Assembly (NCBI GenBank): GCA_037380725.1
Contig: JARRRL010000163.1
Location: forward strand, 1-11,473
From: JARRRL01 sp037380725
GTDB taxonomy: Bacteria > Pseudomonadota > Gammaproteobacteria > Pseudomonadales > JANQJO01
DNA: 11,473 bases
Reading direction: 5' to 3'
The notes beneath the pieces were generated by a model that worked only from the letters and a program-made list of their open reading frames with translations, did no database searches and was not told the DNA's origin. Positions 6,836 to 11,473 of this stretch are shown here, in pieces. Numbering within the stretch: the stretch's first letter is position 1; the number at the start of each line of letters is the position of its first letter. Position numbers and translations under genes: made by a program.

Positions 6836-7393
6836 TTAACGGTAGATCGGCTGCCCTCGATAAAGCCCTTTGAATTCAAGACCATTTCGATAACGCACGT
6901 ATTCGCGACCTTTATACGTAATCTTCTCTTCTTGTACGGGTTTTGCGGGTCGTTCGGGCATCTCTTCTGGCATCACCGGTACAGATTCCGGTACCTCTTG
7001 TGAGAGCGCTTGTGTGAATGCTTGTGAGATCATCATGCTCTCATGTTGCACAGTCTGTGCTGCGGTATCTGCAAGGTCCCACGGCTTCATCGTCGTGAAA
7101 TCGTAATCCGTCACCGTTGGGCTTGAATCATTCTCCGCTCTTTCAACCGAGCCGCCTCCCACAATACCTCCCACCAACGCCGACTTCACGGTCTGTGGCG
7201 CGTAGCGAGCCAATCGTATCATGGCTTGTTTCAACGGCAAACTTTCAACTATATCAGCGTACTCCAGCAAATCTTCTAGAAAATCAGGATGAGACAGTTT
7301 CAAACGAATGCTTAATTCCTGTTCCACTGCAACAATACACGCTTTAGCAGCAGCCATTGCTTTTGCATTCAGCATCCAGGATAGATCGGCCAT
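6836..7393 (-). CDS. Protein of unknown function with a DUF4278-like C-terminal tail
   Basis: The 185-residue product is of unknown function. Start ATG 7393 is chosen over a longer open frame to 7534 because AAGGAAG (7405-7399) sits 5 nt before it. The first 70 residues are helical (AKAMAAAKACIVAVEQELSI, then LEYADIVESLPLKQAMIRLARYAP). A short Gly-rich stretch VGGIVGGG (74-81) follows, then an acidic, Pro/Glu-rich linker (about 85-155). The last 30 residues, KITYKGREYVRYRNG...YRGQPIYR, have the pattern x-TY-K/R-G-x-x-Y ... YRG-x-x-Y-R that I associate with DUF4278, a short domain known mainly from cyanobacteria; this is recalled, not searched. No signal peptide or clear TM segment is seen. 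It is divergent from fabI with 449 nt between them, and probably a separate transcription unit. Confidence 0.7.
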   Translation of the reverse strand: MADLSWMLNAKAMAAAKACIVAVEQELSIRLKLSHPDFLEDLLEYADIVESLPLKQAMIRLARYAPQTVKSALVGGIVGGGSVERAENDSSPTVTDYDFTTMKPWDLADTAAQTVQHESMMISQAFTQALSQEVPESVPVMPEEMPERPAKPVQEEKITYKGREYVRYRNGLEFKGLYRGQPIYR

Positions 7394-7615
7394 GAGCACT
7401 TCCTTTTTCTCTGATTTCCATCGGTCATTGCACTTTGCTATTGCACTATTACAAACAACCCGATCGATCCAAGCAAAGACACGCTTCACGCGCGCATCCG
7501 ATTTGCAATCACCCTCACAGTAATCGTATGACACGAACTACGAACTAAAAGCCTAGCTCAAAATCGCTCACCGATGAGCAATTCCTTTACGTTTCAATCA
7601 TTTTTATATGCACTT

Positions 7616-7649
7616 TGTCAATCAGTTCACGTTTAACGATTGCTTGACA
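7616..7649. promoter_or_regulatory. Opposed TTGACA elements between the divergent genes (candidate -35 boxes or operator)
   Basis: TGTCAA (7616-7621) and TTGACA (7644-7649) form an inverted pair 22 nt apart, each pointing toward its own gene. TTGACA at 7644-7649 is a perfect -35 consensus facing fabI, but 16-18 nt further on there is only a poor -10 (around GTTCAA at 7667-7672). The minus-strand copy likewise lacks a good -10. They may be divergent -35 boxes or arms of one regulator site. Confidence 0.3.
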
Positions 7650-7786
7650 CTTAGTCGTTGAGTATTGTTCAAAACGAGCCCAGCGCAAGCGCAAAGCAAC
7701 TGGACATTCGCCAGCCAAACCCATAAAGTCTCACGTCATCACTTTGAACTCCTCAATACGTTTCATCATTCACGCTTATTCATTGG

Positions 7787-7831
7787 GTAAACCAAGCATA
7801 AGTAAACCGAGCATAAGTAAACCGAGCAATA
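7787..7831. repeat. 15-nt tandem repeat (three units) in the fabI leader
   Basis: GTAAACCAAGCATAA (7787-7801), GTAAACCGAGCATAA (7802-7816) and GTAAACCGAGCAATA (7817-7831) run head to tail. The last unit ends at the fabI ribosome binding site AGGAG (7831-7835). In frame it would read as a repeated KPSIS, but no start with a ribosome binding site precedes it, so it is treated as non-coding leader. Confidence 0.85.
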
Positions 7832-7842
7832 GGAGTAAGTAC

Positions 7843-8688
7843 ATGGGATTCCTCACGGGTAAAAAAGCATTGATTCTGGGTATCGCAAACCAGAAATCCA
7901 TCGGATACGGTATCGCGCAAGCAATGGCGGCTCAAGGCGCTGAGCTCGCCTTGACGTATCAGAACGATCGTCTTAAAAAACGCATTGAAGCTTGCGCTAA
8001 AGAAACAGGCGCCAGTTTAGTTGTGCAATGCGACGTCACCGTCCCAGCTGAGATCGACACTCTGTTTGCCGAATTGAAAGAAAAGTGGGGAAGTTTTGAT
8101 ATTTTGGTTCATTCCATTGGCTTCGCGCCTGCGCATGAACTGGAAGGTGATTTTTTAGAAAACTCCACACTAGAAGGCTTCCAAATTGCGCACAGCATCA
8201 GTGCTTACAGTTTGGTTGAACTGTGCAAAAAAGCGAAGCCCCTGTTATCCAAAACCGGTGCTGTTATTACGCTCAGCTATCTCGGCGCCGAGCGCATCTT
8301 CCCCAACTACAACGTCATGGGGCTCGCTAAGGCCAGTTTGGAATCCGCAAGCCGTTACTTAGCGGGTAGTTTGGGTGAGCAAGGCGTACGCGTGAATACC
8401 ATTTCAGCCGGCCCCATTCGTACCCTCGCCGCATCGGGTATTAAGAAATTCCGCACCATGCTGCAATACGCTGAGCAGTTCTCGCCATTGGGCCGCAACG
8501 TCACCACAGAAGAAGTCGGTAATGCAGCAGCGTTTTTGTGTTCCGATCTCGCCAGCGGCATCACAGGACAGACCATCTATGTGGATGCCGGCTTTAACAT
8601 CGCCGGATTACCCCTGCGGGAAGTTACCGAGGACAATGAAAAGTCAGCGACACCCAGCACGCAAGGCGAAACCGAATTGGTTGAATAA
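7843..8688 (+). CDS. fabI: Enoyl-[acyl-carrier-protein] reductase (NADH) FabI
   Basis: FabI catalyses the last reductive step of each type II fatty acid elongation cycle in the cytoplasm, reducing trans-2-enoyl-ACP with NADH; it is the classic triclosan target. Start ATG 7843 follows AGGAG (7831-7835) by 7 nt and gives MGFLTGKKALILGIANQKSI, the usual FabI N-terminus with the nucleotide-binding GIANxxSIGxGIA pattern. Catalytic Tyr146, Tyr156 and Lys163 (SYLGAER...NYNVMGLAK) fall at exactly the E. coli positions, as does Gly93 in HSIGFAP, the residue altered in E. coli triclosan resistance, so a triclosan-sensitive type is expected. SAGPIRTLAASGI and FLCSDLASGITG complete the match. At 281 residues it is about 20 longer than E. 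coli FabI (262), owing to a polar tail (TEDNEKSATPSTQGETELVE). It is followed by a strong terminator. Confidence 0.97.
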   Translation: MGFLTGKKALILGIANQKSIGYGIAQAMAAQGAELALTYQNDRLKKRIEACAKETGASLVVQCDVTVPAEIDTLFAELKEKWGSFDILVHSIGFAPAHELEGDFLENSTLEGFQIAHSISAYSLVELCKKAKPLLSKTGAVITLSYLGAERIFPNYNVMGLAKASLESASRYLAGSLGEQGVRVNTISAGPIRTLAASGIKKFRTMLQYAEQFSPLGRNVTTEEVGNAAAFLCSDLASGITGQTIYVDAGFNIAGLPLREVTEDNEKSATPSTQGETELVE

Positions 8689-8724
8689 ATCGAATCTGGT
8701 CAGCGATAAAACCACTATTCATAT

Positions 8725-8747
8725 GGGGTGCTGCAGCGCCCCTTTTT
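8725..8747 (+). terminator. Rho-independent terminator of fabI
   Basis: GGGGTGC (8725-8731), loop TGCA, GCGCCCC (8736-8742) form a 7-bp stem with one G-U pair, followed directly by TTTTT (8743-8747). It lies 36 nt after the fabI stop and 38 nt before the acylase start, so the two genes are probably transcribed separately. Confidence 0.88.
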
Positions 8748-8785
8748 CTCATTCCTCACGTCTCCGCTCTGACGCCTCAGAAAAA

Positions 8786-11473
8786 ATGAGCCTTACTATG
8801 AATAGAATCGTGATGTCCCTGCTCGCACCATTCCTGCTCACACCATTGATGGTAGCGCTGCTTACGTTTATCCACATCGATGCCGCCGTCAGCGCCGACG
8901 CTTCCGAAGCCCCACCAACAAACCCATCCGATATAAAACGATTGCCCGACCTTCATCATTCAGCGTGGGTTGACATCAAGGATCATCATCGACTCAAAAT
9001 TCTCGCGCAAACTGATCACGATTTGTTTTACCTATGGGGTTATTTCCACGCGAGCGATCGTTTTTTCCAAATGGATGTAAATCGACGACACATCACCGGC
9101 GAACTCGCTGAATTGCTTGGTGAATCCGCCTTACCCGAAGACTACCGCAACCGTATGCTTGGCGTGCGCGCTGCTGCCGAACGCTCCTGGCATCTCCTCG
9201 ATGAGACCTCGCAATCCGCTCTTCGCGCGTATGCCCAAGGCGTTAACGCTTTCCTGGATCGCCATACCTTACCTACTGAATACTCAACCTTGAATTTAAC
9301 CCATGCTCGTCCGTGGACCCCCATCGATTCCATTGTCATCGCCAAGTCCTTGATGATGTATCTGTCTTTGCGCCTGGATATCGAACGCACAGACAAACGG
9401 CAACGTTATGTGGAATCGGGTAAAACAAACGCGGAACACTCAGCTGCTGTCGGAAGCAACTGGTGGGCCGTCAGCGGTGAACACAGCAAAACCGGCTTTC
9501 CGCTCGTCGCCAACGATCCGCACTTACCTACCGAATGGCCCGGTGTTTTTCACCCCGTGCACCTACGCGTTACCAAAGATCCTCAACAGGGTCATCTCAA
9601 CGCGGCAGGTGCCAGCATCCCAGGCATTCCCGCGATCGCGCATGGACAAAACCAAAGCGTACTCTGGAGTTCAACCACTAATTACCTGGATGTCAGTGAC
9701 GTGTTTTTGGATCAATTGGTCTCTGCCGCAGCTCCGTCCGCAAACGGCAAGGCCTGCCAAGCCAGCAGTGGTCTGTGTATCGTGAGCGAAGGTGTTTTTC
9801 ACGATGTGATCATCACGCCACAAACCTACCGCGTCAACGCATCAAGCACCACGCGCCCCGATCGCATCGTTGCCGTTGATGCGCCCGAACCGTACCAAAA
9901 CACCGCCCATGTTCCATTCCGAACGTTTGGACCTGTACTGCGCGTGTTGAAACCAGCGACCTCACATCAACCGGGTCAAGCGTTGGTTTTACAATACACC
10001 GGTTTTGCTGGCACCCGAGAACTGCAAGCACTCTTAGGCTGGATGCGTACGAAAACGCTAGACGAATTTCAAGCCAGTCTGTTCTATTTTGAAGTGGGTA
10101 GTCAAAATTGGTTGGTCACGGATGCCTCGGGTCATTTGGCCTATTTCAGTAGCGCAAAGTCGCCATTGCGCACTGATCTGGAAGCTGGACATGTTGAGGG
10201 CCTCGGTCCCGCCTTTATTCGTCCAGGTGACGGAAAAGCCAATTGGGTTCGCCAACACAAGCCCGCATCGGGTGACCCGACAAGAAACAATTTAAGCGCA
10301 TCACTGTTCAACACATCATTGGATAGCCTCAGCACGCTGCCTGCAACGGAAATGCCTCACATCATCGATCCACCCAGTGGCCTGTTGATAAACGCCAACA
10401 ACGACCCAAGCGGCCAAACACTGGACGGTCACCTGTACAATCAAGCGCGCCTCAGCGATAACAGTAAGATTTATTATTTAAGTCACGATTACGCCGATGG
10501 ACTGCGCGCCAAACGCATTACCGATCGGTTGTACCAGCACATGGGAATAACACAGCCGCTCGACGATCACCGTGCCGCGCTCGCTTCGACCCTCACTCCG
10601 AAGCATACAAAATCCTCACAGCAAACGCTGTTTTCAGCCGCCGATTTCCGAGCCATTCAACTGGAACAGTATCAACAAGACGCGCAACGCTTGCTCCCCC
10701 ACTTGTTAGCCAGCCACCAGCGACGCTGTACAGACAGCAGAGCAGCGCAAACCGAAACACCTTTTAGCGAGCTGTGCCACAGCGCTTTTTTAAAAAAAGC
10801 CATTTCACTATTCGCACAGTGGAATTACACCACGCCAACAGGCATTGATTGGCATACGGCGCAACTCAGCTCGAACGCCGCCGAACGACAGCACAGTTTA
10901 GCCGCTACGTATTACCATTTATGGCGTGCCCACTTGATTCGAAGTATGATTTACACTCCCTTGGAAGCGTACGCCCTCCCCAAACCTCCCGGACGACTGG
11001 CGCTACGGGCCTTAATTCGACGCATCAACACCGATACATTTTCTTGTACCGGCGCATCTGGTTTGGATTTTTGTGGCGACTCCACATCATCTTTATCGCT
11101 TTCAGATGACGCACGACGTGATTACGCGTTACTCGATGCGCTACAAACTGTGCACGAAACCCTCAGCAGCCCCACATATGCCGCGCATTTAAGCAAAACA
11201 GGTTTGAATGAGTGGGTCTGGGGTACGCTGCATCGTCAACAATTTGTTCATGCTCTGGACTCGAACAACGCGCTGACCTTTTCCATTCCGTCTAATCAGG
11301 TGCTAGCACGTTATGCCGCATGGCAAGGATTTCCCCGCTCGGGAGGCTATGAGACGGTCAACGCCGCTCCCATCGCACCAGACGCCATTATGCTTTCAGA
11401 CATGATTTCTCATTATGGTCCAGCGCGACGCGTGATTGGTCACGCCAGAAAAAACTGGTTTCGGCGCATCATG
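8786..11473 (+). CDS. Penicillin acylase family protein (secreted Ntn-hydrolase), 3' end beyond the window
   Basis: Family members are periplasmic amidases made as one precursor that cuts itself to free an N-terminal Ser nucleophile; substrates include beta-lactams, acyl-homoserine lactones and lipopeptides. The frame is open for 896 codons to the window edge. ATG 8786 or ATG 8798 could start it; only a weak GAG precedes the second. A signal peptide follows (hydrophobic to about residue 35, likely cut near AVSA). The alpha part contains YLWGYFHASDRFFQMDVNRR (82-101). The autocleavage site is Gly223-Ser224 in VGSNWWAVSG; ANDPHL (242-247) and GASIPGIPAIAHGQN follow. NANND (536-540) holds the expected oxyanion Asn. 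WGTLHRQQF and SGGYETVNAA near the end match the C-terminal family pattern, so perhaps 50-100 residues are missing. All six cysteines I find lie in three close pairs. Substrate is unknown. Confidence 0.92.
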   Translation, partial: MSLTMNRIVMSLLAPFLLTPLMVALLTFIHIDAAVSADASEAPPTNPSDIKRLPDLHHSAWVDIKDHHRLKILAQTDHDLFYLWGYFHASDRFFQMDVNRRHITGELAELLGESALPEDYRNRMLGVRAAAERSWHLLDETSQSALRAYAQGVNAFLDRHTLPTEYSTLNLTHARPWTPIDSIVIAKSLMMYLSLRLDIERTDKRQRYVESGKTNAEHSAAVGSNWWAVSGEHSKTGFPLVANDPHLPTEWPGVFHPVHLRVTKDPQQGHLNAAGASIPGIPAIAHGQNQSVLWSSTTNYLDVSDVFLDQLVSAAAPSANGKACQASSGLCIVSEGVFHDVIITPQTYRVNASSTTRPDRIVAVDAPEPYQNTAHVPFRTFGPVLRVLKPATSHQPGQALVLQYTGFAGTRELQALLGWMRTKTLDEFQASLFYFEVGSQNWLVTDASGHLAYFSSAKSPLRTDLEAGHVEGLGPAFIRPGDGKANWVRQHKPASGDPTRNNLSASLFNTSLDSLSTLPATEMPHIIDPPSGLLINANNDPSGQTLDGHLYNQARLSDNSKIYYLSHDYADGLRAKRITDRLYQHMGITQPLDDHRAALASTLTPKHTKSSQQTLFSAADFRAIQLEQYQQDAQRLLPHLLASHQRRCTDSRAAQTETPFSELCHSAFLKKAISLFAQWNYTTPTGIDWHTAQLSSNAAERQHSLAATYYHLWRAHLIRSMIYTPLEAYALPKPPGRLALRALIRRINTDTFSCTGASGLDFCGDSTSSLSLSDDARRDYALLDALQTVHETLSSPTYAAHLSKTGLNEWVWGTLHRQQFVHALDSNNALTFSIPSNQVLARYAAWQGFPRSGGYETVNAAPIAPDAIMLSDMISHYGPARRVIGHARKNWFRRIM
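8818..8847 (+). repeat. In-frame 15-nt tandem duplication inside the acylase signal peptide
   Basis: CCTGCTCGCACCATT (8818-8832) is followed directly by CCTGCTCACACCATT (8833-8847), a 14/15 match. It lies in the coding sequence of the acylase and adds five codons to the hydrophobic core (LLAPF then LLTPL), so the frame is kept. Confidence 0.85.

Larger units (their letters stand above)
7394..7842. other. Divergent intergenic region upstream of fabI
   Basis: These 449 nt hold no gene I can support. The open frames extending into it (up to 7534 on the minus strand, from 7744 on the plus strand) are upstream extensions of the two flanking genes with no ribosome binding site. It contains a -35-like TTGACA pair, a 15-nt triple repeat just before fabI (both listed), a 7-nt tandem ACGAACT at 7533-7546 and a diverged 13-nt repeat ATTGCACT... 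at 7427-7452. No tRNA or classical riboswitch fold is recognisable. Confidence 0.6.

Noticed and set aside
7394..7534. Upstream extension of the 185-residue protein (232 residues in all)
   Set aside because: AAGGAAG stands 5 nt before ATG 7393; the extension is Cys/Lys-rich with no clear start signal.
7787..7831. CRISPR-like repeat array
   Set aside because: Units are contiguous with no spacers and only 15 nt long, and no cas genes are present.
7744..7842. Longer FabI start giving 33 extra residues
   Set aside because: The extension mainly encodes the 15-nt tandem repeat, lacks a ribosome binding site, and FabI begins at MGFLTGKKALI with AGGAG correctly spaced.
10849..11109. 86-residue plus-strand open frame, and the other short frames between 9142 and 10335
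   Set aside because: All lie inside the intact penicillin acylase reading frame.
1..11473. Defence island, biosynthetic cluster or mobile element
   Set aside because: No transposase, integrase, nuclease, toxin-antitoxin pair or assembly-line gene is present; the genes are mostly core chromosomal families.

Overview
The window looks like ordinary chromosomal DNA of a gammaproteobacterium, probably of the Pseudomonadales/Oceanospirillales type. IlvD and FabI both align closely with the Escherichia coli proteins; FabI even keeps the E. coli residue numbering through the active site. The strongest lineage marker is a FimL-like protein, a relative of the ChpA N-terminus known from bacteria with type IV pili. 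It sits next to an nhaB-type gene, and from memory fimL (PA1822) and nhaB (PA1820) are also near neighbours in Pseudomonas aeruginosa. There is no transposase, integrase, phage gene, CRISPR array, tRNA or rRNA.

Layout, left to right. (1) 1-441: 3' end of a DmeF-like cation diffusion facilitator. (2) 701-2569: ilvD, with an extended -10 promoter just upstream. (3) 2608-3186, minus strand: a small exported protein of unknown function, convergent with ilvD. (4) 3332-5086, minus strand: fimL. (5) 5087-5408: a divergent intergenic region with clustered palindromes and a TATAAT box. (6) 5409-6760: nhaB, broken by an internal deletion and frameshift. (7) 6836-7393, minus strand: an unrecognised 185-residue protein whose last 30 residues resemble DUF4278. 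(8) 7394-7842: a 449-nt divergent intergenic region. (9) 7843-8688: fabI, followed by a clear rho-independent terminator. (10) 8786 to the right edge: a secreted penicillin acylase family protein, cut off by the window end.

The genes do not form one pathway. They cover metal efflux, branched-chain amino acid synthesis, twitching/cAMP regulation, Na+/H+ antiport, fatty acid synthesis and a periplasmic Ntn-hydrolase, each apparently its own transcription unit. I found no convincing new multi-gene system. The points most worth a second look are the nhaB lesion, which removes the segment holding the essential transmembrane aspartate; the histidine at the Hpt phosphosite position of FimL; the palindrome cluster ahead of nhaB; and a recurring pattern of 13-18 nt tandem duplications, mostly between genes.
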